The notes beneath the pieces were generated by a model that was not told where the DNA came from, did not search any database, and saw nothing but the letters and a program-made list of their open reading frames with translations. The position numbers and the translations under genes were made by a program. From an uncultured Actinomycetes bacterium (GTDB taxonomy: Bacteria > Actinomycetota > Aquicultoria > CAJVYJ01), in assembly GCA_913009475.1 (NCBI GenBank), contig CAJVYJ010000067.1:1-8444 (forward strand): a stretch of DNA of 8,444 bases, given 5' to 3'. Shown here one piece after another: positions 1-5,623 of the stretch. The stretch's first letter is position 1. Each line of letters begins with the position of its first letter.

Positions 1-126
1 CGCGTTCATAAGAATGGCTGAATCCTTCACGTTCTTGGTAATAGGCCCGATCTGATCGAACGATGAAGCGAACGCGACAAGGCCGTAGCGGGATACCCTT
101 CCATAGGTCGGCTTCAGTCCGACAAC
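1..126 (-). CDS. gatA: Internal fragment of Asp/Glu-tRNA amidotransferase subunit A
   Basis: The reverse strand reads as 42 uninterrupted codons, beginning VVGLKPTYGRVSRYG and continuing through FASSFDQIGPITKNV. This is the strongly conserved block just after the catalytic-serine loop of the amidase-signature family, in the form typical of GatA. GatA hydrolyses glutamine and, with GatB and GatC, converts Glu-tRNA(Gln) or Asp-tRNA(Asn) to the amidated form in the cytoplasm. Both ends are missing: one is cut by the window edge, and the N-terminal side is cut exactly where a sequencing adapter begins at 127. The fragment is richer in GC than the genes that follow. Because it is joined through adapter sequence, its position beside the next gene should not be trusted; it may come from elsewhere in the same genome or from another organism. 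Confidence 0.9.
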
Positions 127-192
127 AGATCGGAAGAGCACACGTCTGAACTCCAGTCACACTGATATATCTCGTATGCCGTCTTCTGCTTG
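127..192 (+). other. Illumina TruSeq index adapter (assembly artefact)
   Basis: The stretch starts AGATCGGAAGAGC, continues with the TruSeq read-1 adapter, carries ACTGATAT at the barcode position (recalled as TruSeq index 25) and ends with the flow-cell segment finishing TCTTCTGCTTG. It is a complete 3' library adapter with no biological function. It was left in an untrimmed read and built into the contig. Confidence 0.97.
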
Positions 193-207
193 AAAAAAAA
201 AAAAAAA
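193..207 (+). other. Poly-A run after adapter (read-through artefact and join point)
   Basis: Fifteen consecutive A bases directly follow the adapter. Instruments typically call A once a read runs past the end of a short insert and adapter. An A-rich genomic stretch follows (208-221), so the assembler probably used the A-run as a false overlap to join two unrelated sequences. It should not be read as a terminator. Confidence 0.85.
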
Positions 208-551
208 CAAAAGAAGAAAAAGACCCTGCACTGGACGGCGGAAATAAAGTTATTAAACAACAGGGCAAAAAGGGCAAAAAAGAAATTGTTTATTTACGTG
301 GTTACAAAAATGGAGTAAAAGTATCAGAGAGTATTGTTGGTGAGAAAACTACCAAACAACCAATTCCAGAGATAATACATATAAGCCCATGGGACCCGAA
401 TTACTCAGGTCATGTACCCATAGCAAGCGATGTTGACTGTGCCGGTGGAAAAGGTGATGGCCCAGCTTATGTACGGGGACCAGTAACCGTAGTGGGTGTC
501 GATATATATGACCTAGATAGAGATGGTGATGGTGTCGGATGTGAAAACTAA
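208..551 (+). CDS. Secreted G5 and excalibur domain protein, C-terminal part
   Basis: The open frame runs from the adapter junction to a TAA at 549-551, and the 5' part is lost in the chimeric join. The first 55 or so residues match a G5 domain: a KEKDP-type lead-in, then a lysine/glycine-rich hairpin, KEIVYLRGYKNGVKVSES, and the ending TTKQPIPEIIHI. G5 domains are extracellular beta modules associated with peptidoglycan or glycan binding. The last 45 or so residues resemble an excalibur module: a cysteine in ASDVDCAGG, then DLDRDGDGVGCEN, a calcium-binding Asp-rich loop ending in the paired cysteine. The whole is probably the tail of a cell-surface or secreted protein; a signal peptide cannot be checked because the start is absent. 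The lipoprotein gene follows after 21 bp on the same strand, so the two are probably cotranscribed. Confidence 0.82.
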
Positions 552-572
552 TTTAATAAGCGAGAAGTATAA

Positions 573-953
573 ATGAAAAGATATAAGATATTTGGATTAA
601 TTATAATATTTCTAATAATTAGTTCTTTAATTCTTAGTGCTTGTAGCTCTAACAATGCAAATGATTCCAACGACAACACAAGCAAACCATCAAATAGTTC
701 ATCTAAAGTCATTAATTGGAATAATGCGTACAAGCACATTGGTGAAGAAGTTACTATTTCCGGGCCTGTTGTAACAACAAAATATGCAAGTGATAGTAGA
801 GGCGCACCGACTTTTTTAAATATCGGCAAGCCCTATCCCGACTCAGATAGATTTACCATAGTTATTTGGGGCGAGAATAGAGATAATTTTGATTCAGCGC
901 CAGAAGATTATTATGACAGTATGACAATCGAAGTTACCGGCGTCGTTGATTAA
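573..953 (+). CDS. Small OB-fold-like lipoprotein, cut short by in-frame TAA
   Basis: The 126-residue product starts with a basic, strongly hydrophobic signal peptide and an LSAC lipobox (residues 21-24), so Cys24 should be lipidated and anchor the protein to the membrane surface. A low-complexity Asn/Ser linker (about 25-45) follows. The mature domain runs from VINWNNAYKHIGEEVTISGPV through FLNIGKPYPDSDRFTIVIWG to SMTIEVTGVV, a small beta-barrel pattern like the OB-fold/nuclease-associated accessory proteins (family assignment is inference). The stop at 951-953 falls inside the domain: the same frame continues with YNGVPEIVVDNPCQIKER to a second stop at 1008-1010, which looks like the missing last strand. 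Either one codon mutated to TAA or the base calls are wrong. Only a weak purine-rich stretch precedes the start; the gene sits 21 bp after the G5/excalibur gene. Confidence 0.75.
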   Translation: MKRYKIFGLIIIFLIISSLILSACSSNNANDSNDNTSKPSNSSSKVINWNNAYKHIGEEVTISGPVVTTKYASDSRGAPTFLNIGKPYPDSDRFTIVIWGENRDNFDSAPEDYYDSMTIEVTGVVD

Positions 954-1010
954 TATAATGGCGTTCCAGAAATAGTAGTTGATAATCCTTGCCAGATTAA
1001 AGAGCGATAA
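954..1010 (+). pseudogene. Severed C-terminal tail of the lipoprotein gene
   Basis: These 18 sense codons and a TAA stay in the frame of the lipoprotein gene directly after its stop. They encode YNGVPEIVV followed by DNPCQIKER. The alternating hydrophobic pattern and the N-G turn fit the closing strand of an OB-like domain. There is no start codon or ribosome site of its own, so it is best read as the detached end of the upstream gene. Confidence 0.6.
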
Positions 1011-1073
1011 TTTAAAATACTATTTAGATATTCTAGCAGCAAATTCCTTTTTAATAAGATAAACCCTTTTTAA

Positions 1074-1123
1074 TGTCGATGCCGGTTGAAAATTGACCCT
1101 TTACTACAGGCATAATCTTGACC
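1074..1123. mobile_element. Possible IS21-like terminal remnant
   Basis: The stretch opens TGTCGATGCCGGTTG and carries two spaced TTGACC motifs, at 1093-1098 and 1118-1123. From memory, ends of IS21-family elements often start with TG and repeat such motifs as transposase sites. No transposase gene or second end is visible here, so this is at most a relic lying between two convergent genes. The call rests on pattern memory only. Confidence 0.25.
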
Positions 1124-1137
1124 AACCCTAATCAGTT

Positions 1138-1911
1138 TTAAATGGTTGCATCAACACCTCGAAATCCATAAAGTCCCCTTTCTTTGTCAGCTAAAATTTC
1201 AATCGGCACTTCTTCCCCATTTCTACCGAATCGACCTTTTATCATTTTATTTTCCTTATATTTGAAGACCTTGTTAAGATATGTTTTTATGAATGCTTGA
1301 TAGAAATCTGTCCCTTTACAAATTTGGCTTTCAACCTCACTCAGATTAATAGAATGACTACTAATCCCCGCATTTGTTAAAAACCAAGCATTTCGTGAAC
1401 GCATTTCATCTTTATAAAGAATATAATCTGAGTGAAAAAAAGCATTCCTTAGTTGATCGTTAAACATACTATCAATAATATCAATAAGTTCTTTTTTATT
1501 TAATAATTCAGCATGTTCTTTAAGCATCTTTATAATACTTTTAGATGACGGGGGGAATTGATAAATTCTCATCTTATTTTTTGGTCTGTATAAATCACTA
1601 AAAGGGTTAATATTACATCTTTTACCTCCGATTGTAGAAAGAAGATTATCTATAATTATATATATAGAATCAGCTTCAGTTATATGGCAATAAAGCATTA
1701 ATAATAATCTTAGTCGAGTATATGGTGCTGCAACACCGTCTATCAAAGTTGTTAAATCATTAAATAGGGCTTGAGTTTCTTCAAGAGGATCCCAACCTAC
1801 TTCTATTGGCAGTCTTATTCTCATCAATGAACAAATATACTCAAACTCATCAACTTCTTTTGCCATATTAAATAAGTTATCAAAAACTCCGAGACATTTA
1901 TCCCTATACAT
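1138..1911 (-). CDS. Hypothetical protein with HEPN-type R-N-x3-H motif
   Basis: The 257-residue product is cytoplasmic, with no signal peptide or membrane segment, and is mainly helical by eye. I do not recognise a named family. The clearest motif is LRNAFFHSDY around residues 154-163: Arg155-Asn156-x3-His160 fits the Rx4-6H active-site signature of HEPN ribonucleases, and it follows long amphipathic helices (about 60-95 and 124-150) as expected for a HEPN bundle. The C-terminal part (about 195-257) is charged and ends in a short beta-like segment. No good ribosome site precedes the chosen ATG; a Met at residue 16 is an alternative. A TATAAT sequence lies 54 bp upstream (1965-1970, minus) but lacks a convincing -35 partner. 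HEPN proteins are frequent RNases in toxin-antitoxin and abortive-infection systems, but Rx4H motifs also occur by chance, so function is unproven. Confidence 0.6.
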   Translation of the reverse strand: MYRDKCLGVFDNLFNMAKEVDEFEYICSLMRIRLPIEVGWDPLEETQALFNDLTTLIDGVAAPYTRLRLLLMLYCHITEADSIYIIIDNLLSTIGGKRCNINPFSDLYRPKNKMRIYQFPPSSKSIIKMLKEHAELLNKKELIDIIDSMFNDQLRNAFFHSDYILYKDEMRSRNAWFLTNAGISSHSINLSEVESQICKGTDFYQAFIKTYLNKVFKYKENKMIKGRFGRNGEEVPIEILADKERGLYGFRGVDATI

Positions 1912-2219
1912 ATTTATATTTTAAACCAATCTAAGGTCGATAATAAGTACGTATTGTCTATGACATTATAAAAATGTACCAATTATGGCTGCGTAAAATT
2001 GGACTACCAAAGAACGTTTAGTTGAGATAATCTCTCCCAGGAAAAAAGTTGGGAGGGCATGGTTGCCATTGTTTCCTTTTTAACTCAAAGGATTTGAAAT
2101 GTTAAATGAAGAAAATAAGGTGAAAAGTTAAGCCATTGAACATGAGAACATGTGAATTAAGCCTGACCGCCATGAGACCGCAATAGACTTTTTTTGTACA
2201 TTCTAACGTCTATTGCTCT
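1912..2219. other. Non-coding stretch with degraded repeat-element pieces
   Basis: No credible gene is visible. A 6-bp hairpin (CTCCCA/TGGGAG) occurs near 2034-2054. Two CATG words separated by four bases (2141-2152) and a CATGAGACCGC segment (2171-2181) resemble modules of the two larger elements described below. CAATAGAC (2181-2188) and GTCTATTG (2208-2215) form an 8-bp inverted repeat around a T-rich loop. This looks like the worn or rearranged remnant of a third copy of the repeat family. Confidence 0.5.
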
Positions 2220-2238
2220 GGCTCAGCTTTGCTGAGCC
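2220..2238. repeat. GGCTCAGC hairpin module
   Basis: GGCTCAGC and GCTGAGCC pair perfectly over 8 bp around a TTT loop. Related hairpins with different loops occur at 5966-5984 and 6084-6102. This copy and the one at 6084 are both followed by GTGCCC and then the tRNA-3'-end-like repeat, so the hairpin belongs to a repeated module. Confidence 0.7.
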
Positions 2239-2265
2239 GTGCCCCATCAGGTTCGATTCCTGCCC

Positions 2266-2297
2266 GCGCTAGAGATCCAGAAGGTCTAGCGCTTTTT
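2266..2297 (+). terminator. Terminator-like hairpin in tRNA-end repeat, copy 1
   Basis: GCGCTAGA (2266-2273) pairs perfectly with TCTAGCGC (2285-2292) around an 11-base loop containing CCAGAAGG, and five T bases follow. This is an intrinsic-terminator shape directly after a T-arm-like sequence, as would be found behind a tRNA gene. The same structure with the same T-run occurs at 5687-5718. Confidence 0.5.
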
Positions 2298-2387
2298 CCC
2301 GATTTACGATTTCGATTATCGATTTACGCGAGCAAAGGAAAAGCTGTAAATTGTAAATCGACGGCCGGTGGTACCGACCTAATCGGG
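2298..2387 (+). ncRNA. Candidate structured RNA segment, copy 1
   Basis: CCCGATT (2298-2304) can pair with AATCGGG (2381-2387) and close a 90-base domain. Inside, CGATTTAC at 2320-2327 (or the second copy at 2300-2307) can pair with GTAAATCG (2353-2360), and CGGT-GGT-ACCG (2366-2376) makes a small hairpin. The segment is identical at 5719-5808. Nested pairing and perfect conservation suggest either a transcribed RNA or a DNA structure; no promoter was identified. Confidence 0.35.
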
Positions 2388-2410
2388 AAGAAAATTAGAG
2401 CATTAGATTC

Positions 2411-2448
2411 AGTGCTGACGCACTTCATGCGAACCGGCACTTCGTGCC
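2411..2448. repeat. Pair of small hairpins with variable arms
   Basis: AGTGC-TGAC-GCACT (2411-2424) is followed by GGCAC-TTC-GTGCC (2436-2448). In element copy 2 the first hairpin is retained, but the position equivalent to the second, after GAACCGG, holds GCCC-TAC-GGGC (5892-5902). The arms therefore changed while pairing was kept. Confidence 0.55.
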
Positions 2449-2479
2449 TCAGGAGACCGCATGTTCGCACTTTAGCTCT

Positions 2480-2506
2480 CATGTTCCCATGTCGCATGCT
2501 CACATG
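2480..2506. repeat. CATG-spaced block, copy 1
   Basis: Four CATG words (2480, 2488, 2495, 2503) are separated by TTCC, TCG and CTCA, and are followed by CTCTG. The equivalent block at 5935-5961 has spacers GTCA, TCG and TTCC in that order, so the TTCC spacer has moved from first to third place. Function unknown. Confidence 0.6.
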
Positions 2507-2510
2507 CTCT

Positions 2511-2531
2511 GCGATTTGCTTCGCAAATCGC
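2511..2531. repeat. Perfect 9-bp hairpin
   Basis: GCGATTTGC (2511-2519) and GCAAATCGC (2523-2531) pair over 9 bp around a TTC loop. It occupies the place where element copy 2 has its GGCTCAG hairpin, directly after CATGCTCTG. Confidence 0.75.
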
Positions 2532-2548
2532 GTGCCCCCGGCAGGAAT
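2532..2548 (-). repeat. Ectopic 17-bp fragment of the tRNA-Arg 3' end
   Basis: These 17 bases are identical to 2878-2894, which cover the discriminator base, the acceptor 3' strand and part of the T-arm of the tRNA-Arg gene, in the same orientation. The match stops abruptly, so it is a fragment and not a tRNA gene. Confidence 0.6.
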
Positions 2549-2596
2549 GCCAACCCGTCGCTCGCTTAAAACACCCGCCGGGCCCCACCCGCTTAC

Positions 2597-2625
2597 AGCG
2601 TGAGCCCTCCCGAGCGGGGCTCGCT
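2597..2625. repeat. GC-rich imperfect hairpin
   Basis: GAGCCC (2602-2607) pairs with GGGCTC (2617-2622). The stem extends through AGC (2597-2599) and GCT (2623-2625) with a two-base bulge. Confidence 0.5.
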
Positions 2626-2627
2626 TC

Positions 2628-2657
2628 CCAGGGGCAAAACCCAGGTTTTACCCCTGG
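2628..2657. repeat. 14-bp near-perfect palindrome
   Basis: CCAGGGGCAAAACC (2628-2641) and GGTTTTACCCCTGG (2644-2657) pair with one mismatch around a 2-base centre. No T-run follows on either side, so it is not a convincing terminator. Confidence 0.75.
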
Positions 2658-2680
2658 TATCCCCTTTTCCTGACGTTAGT

Positions 2681-2707
2681 TTGCGGGGGAAGCCTCTTCC
2701 CCCGCAA
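2681..2707. repeat. Perfect 12-bp hairpin
   Basis: TTGCGGGGGAAG (2681-2692) and CTTCCCCCGCAA (2696-2707) pair perfectly around a CCT loop. It is the strongest hairpin in the window and lies 16 bp before the closing tRNA-end repeat of element copy 1. No T-run follows. Confidence 0.8.
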
Positions 2708-2723
2708 TAAATAACCCCCATCC

Positions 2724-2769
2724 AGGTTCGATTCCTGCCTGCGCTAGAGATCCAGAAGGTCTAGCGTCG
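2724..2769 (+). repeat. tRNA-3'-end-like repeat closing element 1
   Basis: AGGTTCGATTCCTGCC (2724-2739) is the T-arm sequence of the nearby tRNA-Arg gene. After a variant acceptor part it continues CCAGAAGGTCTAGCGTCG (2752-2769), which matches the CCA end and downstream flank of the tRNA gene with one mismatch in 18. It faces the real gene as an inverted repeat. Confidence 0.75.
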
Positions 2770-2874
2770 AGCAGATACTAGGAAGACACAAGCTTTGTGA
2801 AGGGAGCATATGTTTGATATTTGACCTGAAGAAAGCTTGTAGGCTGACAACGTAGATGCCGACGCTAGGCCTTC

Positions 2875-2950
2875 TGGTGCCCCCGGCAGGAATCGAACCT
2901 GCGACACCCGGTTTAGGAAACCGGTGCTCTATCCTCTGAGCTACGAGGGC
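2875..2950 (-). tRNA. tRNA-Arg (anticodon CCT)
   Basis: The reverse strand folds into a complete cloverleaf. The acceptor arms GCCCTCG and CGGGGGC pair with one U-G. The D-arm is GCTCAGAGGATAGAGC. The anticodon stem CCGGT/ACCGG encloses the loop TTCCTAA with anticodon CCT, which reads AGG arginine codons. The T-arm is GCAGG-TTCGATT-CCTGC. The discriminator is A and CCA is genome-encoded (2875-2877). The segment after CCA (AGAAGGCCTAGCGTC) and the T-arm reappear at four other places in the window, so this gene appears to be the source or target of the local repeats. It lies downstream of the beta-helix gene and its terminator on the same strand, so it should have its own promoter; none is clear. 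Confidence 0.95.
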
Positions 2951-3011
2951 TCGGTAATCGGCCCACTTTTTAACTCGTTAATTTTAACATAGAGATTTAT
3001 AAATCAGCCAT

Positions 3012-3047
3012 AAAAAAATCAGGCTCCCAATCTCCGGGAGCCTGATT
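3012..3047 (-). terminator. Intrinsic terminator of the beta-helix/VCBS gene
   Basis: AATCAGGCTCCC (3017-3028) and GGGAGCCTGATT (3036-3047) form a perfect 12-bp stem with a 7-base loop. On the minus strand the stem is followed by a run of seven T bases (A-run at 3012-3018). It lies 16 bp past the stop codon at 3064. Confidence 0.92.
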
Positions 3048-3063
3048 AATTAATTACTAGTTA

Positions 3064-5523
3064 CTACATCTGGCGTTGCCAGGTGTCGGTTACACCTAAG
3101 GGCCCTATCAGCCAAAGATCGGTGCGCACTGAGGTCTGGCGATAAAGAGCAACAATACTGGATACCGTTCCGTCACCATCGAAATCACCTGAGGCTATCT
3201 TGGTATGAAAACCGTCCCAGTTACCGGGGCCGGAGTCCCACCAGAGATCAGTGCCCTCAAAAGCGGTGGCCGCCGGGTTGGTAGTAAATACCCAGAGTCG
3301 TGATTGCTTACCGCCGTAAGCGTAGAAAGCGCCGATATCACCTTGACCGTCACCATCGAAATCACCGGCAACGACTTGGGTAGCGCCGGCGTTCCAATTA
3401 CCGGGGCCGGAGTCCCACATCATCTGCGGCGCGCCGATACCGGTCGTTTGTCCGGCCAAAGAGAATATTCTGGTTTGATTACCGATATAGCCGTATAACG
3501 CACCGATATCGGTCTTGCCGTCATTATTAAAGTCGGTAGCCGCCAATTTAGTGGCGCTGCCTTCCCAATTACCGGGACCGGAGTCCCAAGCATTGACCGG
3601 CGCGTCTAAACCGGTGCCGTTACCTTTAAAGAGCCAGATACGGCTGCGGCTGCCGTCATAACCATAAAGCGCAGCAATATCTTGCTTACCATCGCCGTTA
3701 AAGTCACCGGAGAGTAGTTGCGTTGTACCACCGTTCCAGTTATGGGGACCGCTGTCCCACAGAACACTCGGAGCGTCAAAGCCACCGTGATGGTTATTGG
3801 CAAATAAGAAGATACGGCTCTGGTTATTGCCGTAAGCGTAAAAAGCAGCTACGTCCAGCCAGCCGTCAGCGTTAAAGTCACCGGAGAGTATCTGCGTGGC
3901 GGCGGCGTTCCAATTACCTATGCCGGAATCCCACCACTGCTCGGCGCCGTTAAGAGAAGTGCCGTTACTGGCAAAACTCCACATCTTCGCTTGATTGCCA
4001 TCATAACCATACAGGGATACTACGTCTTGTTTACCGTCGCCGGTAAAGTCACCGGTGACAATTTTCGCGCCTTCATAGTCCCAAGTTGTAAGCGGAGAAA
4101 TGGCTGGCGGTGTATAGAAATACTCATCCGCGCCCATATCATAACCGCTGCCGACGGGGCGATGGTCGCCGTCGATATCTATATTAGTCAGTCCCAGTGA
4201 ATCAGCTGTGTCTATCGCCGGCGAACCCGTGGCCAGATGATAATCATTGTTAACTGCGTCCACGTAGAGCGGGTCGGCGCTGATATTGCCGATACCGGTA
4301 AAAGCTATCCCGGTGGAGCGGCCGATATCGTTGTAGCTGATGTCCATGGTCGGGGTAGTAGCTATAGTACCTTTGGATATATTTAAATCACTTGGATTAA
4401 TGTACGGCGCCGTGCTGGTCTCTTCCCAATTGCCCCAGAGAACGCTGTTGCGGATTTGGATAGTGTCGGTGGCAGAAGCATCTTCCCGAATATCCATACC
4501 GCCGTTAACATTGTTTGACGTATAATTGCCGGCAAAAGTGCTGTTGATAATCGATAATCCGCTCTGATTGGAATCGCTATTATTATAATAATATAGACCG
4601 CCGCCGCTATCATCGTAATTACCGGCATAATTCTTGTAAATCATGGAATTTATAATATTTAAATTAGAGTTATTAGAGTATATACCGCCGCCGCCGGAAC
4701 CGCCGGAGTCGCCGCCATAGACGTCAAAACCATATCCACCAATATTCGTACCGTTTTTATAAATCAAACTGCTGTCAATAGTCGCGGTCGCGTCATCAAG
4801 ATACAGACCGCCGCCGCGTTGGTTGTAGCCATTGTTTTGGTTGTCATGAATAGAGCTGCTTTTCAGCAAGAATATGCCGCCAAAAACAGAAATACCACCA
4901 CCGCCCGGGCCGCCGTCCGGGCCGCCGCCGTGGTTGAGGCTGAGTCCGGATCCGTAGTAGATGTTAGTTGCGGTATTATAAGCGATAACGCTGTCATAGA
5001 CCGCTAAGCTTCTATTGCCGATTGCTAAAATACCGGAACCAAGGCCAAAAACAGAGCTGCTATTAACCGCCCTGATGTTACGTAAGATTACATTGCTGCC
5101 CTCTAGAAAGAAGGCATTGCCCGGAGAATCCTCATTTAAGCTGGCTTTAGCCGTAAAGCCGGTGACTGTGGCGGTAGAGTCTTCTATAATGAAACTTTTT
5201 ACAACCGTGGCCTTACTGTTATCATTGCGTTCAGTAAAAGCGTTGTTCCAACCGCCTTCAATGGTAATGGAAGTCGCTCCACCGATACCAATTCCTTCGT
5301 TATAAACACCTTGCGCCACTCGGATAAGCACTGTGTCAGTTGTGATGGGCGCAGCGTCAATTGCGCCTTGAATGGAATTGTAGCCACCACCGCTGGTGGT
5401 AACATCCAAGGTAGTGAGAGCTAAAGCTTGGCTGGATAGAAAGATCAGCGCCAGAAACGCGAATAAGAATACCACCCCTAACTTAAAAGATTTTGCAGAA
5501 CCGAAAATACTCTTGGCGTCCAT
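3064..5523 (-). CDS. Secreted beta-helix protein with six FG-GAP/VCBS repeats
   Basis: The ATG at 5523 is chosen because GAGGGGC (5531-5537) sits 7 bases before it; the ATG 18 bp upstream has no ribosome site. The product has 819 residues. A signal peptide (KLGVVFLFAFLALIFL then SSQALA) predicts export. Residues about 30-440 contain short repeated coils with NSS/NNS turns and glycine-rich GGGG loops, a right-handed parallel beta-helix as in pectate-lyase-like and surface-adhesion proteins. This part ends in a DIDGDHRP...DMGADEYF motif typical of choice-of-anchor Q-type ends. Residues about 476-819 hold six units of roughly 57 residues, each with a calcium-binding loop of the GDFNGDGKQD type, LYGYDGN, and WDSGPGNW between units. 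The last unit is irregular (DGTVSSI) and ends without an anchor. No catalytic residues can be assigned; glycan binding or adhesion is inferred. GC is visibly higher than in neighbouring genes. Confidence 0.85.
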   Translation of the reverse strand: MDAKSIFGSAKSFKLGVVFLFAFLALIFLSSQALALTTLDVTTSGGGYNSIQGAIDAAPITTDTVLIRVAQGVYNEGIGIGGATSITIEGGWNNAFTERNDNSKATVVKSFIIEDSTATVTGFTAKASLNEDSPGNAFFLEGSNVILRNIRAVNSSSVFGLGSGILAIGNRSLAVYDSVIAYNTATNIYYGSGLSLNHGGGPDGGPGGGGISVFGGIFLLKSSSIHDNQNNGYNQRGGGLYLDDATATIDSSLIYKNGTNIGGYGFDVYGGDSGGSGGGGIYSNNSNLNIINSMIYKNYAGNYDDSGGGLYYYNNSDSNQSGLSIINSTFAGNYTSNNVNGGMDIREDASATDTIQIRNSVLWGNWEETSTAPYINPSDLNISKGTIATTPTMDISYNDIGRSTGIAFTGIGNISADPLYVDAVNNDYHLATGSPAIDTADSLGLTNIDIDGDHRPVGSGYDMGADEYFYTPPAISPLTTWDYEGAKIVTGDFTGDGKQDVVSLYGYDGNQAKMWSFASNGTSLNGAEQWWDSGIGNWNAAATQILSGDFNADGWLDVAAFYAYGNNQSRIFLFANNHHGGFDAPSVLWDSGPHNWNGGTTQLLSGDFNGDGKQDIAALYGYDGSRSRIWLFKGNGTGLDAPVNAWDSGPGNWEGSATKLAATDFNNDGKTDIGALYGYIGNQTRIFSLAGQTTGIGAPQMMWDSGPGNWNAGATQVVAGDFDGDGQGDIGAFYAYGGKQSRLWVFTTNPAATAFEGTDLWWDSGPGNWDGFHTKIASGDFDGDGTVSSIVALYRQTSVRTDLWLIGPLGVTDTWQRQM

Positions 5524-5530
5524 GATTGTT

Positions 5531-5537
5531 GCCCCTC
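5531..5537 (-). promoter_or_regulatory. Ribosome binding site deciding the start of the beta-helix gene
   Basis: On the minus strand GAGGGGC lies 7 bases before the ATG at 5523. The earlier in-frame ATG at 5541 has no purine-rich stretch in front, so the shorter protein is preferred. Confidence 0.7.
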
Positions 5538-5576
5538 TCATAGATTGTCATAAGAAATATTTATATGGATGCTTAC

Positions 5577-5606
5577 AGCAGTTAATTTTATAGATTATTA
5601 ACTGCT
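5577..5606 (-). promoter_or_regulatory. Leader hairpin before the beta-helix gene
   Basis: AGCAGTTAAT (5577-5586) and ATTAACTGCT (5597-5606) pair perfectly over 10 bp around a 10-base AT-rich loop. It lies between the predicted transcription start (about 5617) and the ribosome site, so it could stabilise the mRNA or bind a regulator. It matches no riboswitch class I know. Confidence 0.45.
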
Positions 5607-5623
5607 AAGCGGTAAGCTTTAAT

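Larger units (their letters stand above)
2249..2766 (+). repeat. Non-coding palindrome-rich element, copy 1
   Basis: The element is bounded by direct repeats of a tRNA-3'-end-like sequence at 2249-2292 and 2724-2766. Its first 139 bases are identical to the start of copy 2 (5670-5808), and a further 27 bases match exactly (2402-2428 against 5817-5843). Inside lie a possible structured RNA, several short hairpins, a CATG-spaced block and a GC-rich section of strong palindromes. The one long frame through it (2229-2603) crosses hairpins and repeats, has a composition unlike a protein, and is not considered a gene. It could be a miniature mobile element or a repetitive extragenic element; no encoded recombinase is seen. 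Confidence 0.75.

Noticed and set aside
193..207. Poly-A run as a terminator or homopolymer regulatory tract
   Set aside because: It directly follows a complete library adapter and is explained by read-through past the insert.
951..953. Programmed readthrough or selenocysteine at the lipoprotein stop
   Set aside because: The codon is TAA, not TGA, and no recoding structure is apparent. A mutation or sequencing error is simpler.
2249..2292. A second tRNA gene or integron attC site
   Set aside because: Only the T-arm and 3' end are present, with no D-arm or anticodon arm. The hairpin lacks the attC core GTTRRRY/RYYYAAC sites, and no integrase or cassette ORF is found.
2480..2506. CRISPR-like spaced repeats
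   Set aside because: The repeated word is only 4 bases with 3-4 base spacers. No 23-47 bp repeat, leader or cas gene is present.
2229..2603. Plus-strand open frame of 124 codons
   Set aside because: It runs through the tRNA-end repeat, a terminator-like hairpin and several palindromes. It has no ribosome site, and its translation is Arg/Pro/Thr-rich without domain character.
3304..5593. Several short frames on both strands within the beta-helix gene
   Set aside because: They are out-of-frame shadows of a gene with clear domains, a signal peptide and its own promoter and terminator.
5542..5617. Riboswitch in the leader of the beta-helix gene
   Set aside because: Apart from one simple hairpin, it shows no conserved core of a known class such as cyclic di-GMP, cobalamin or TPP.
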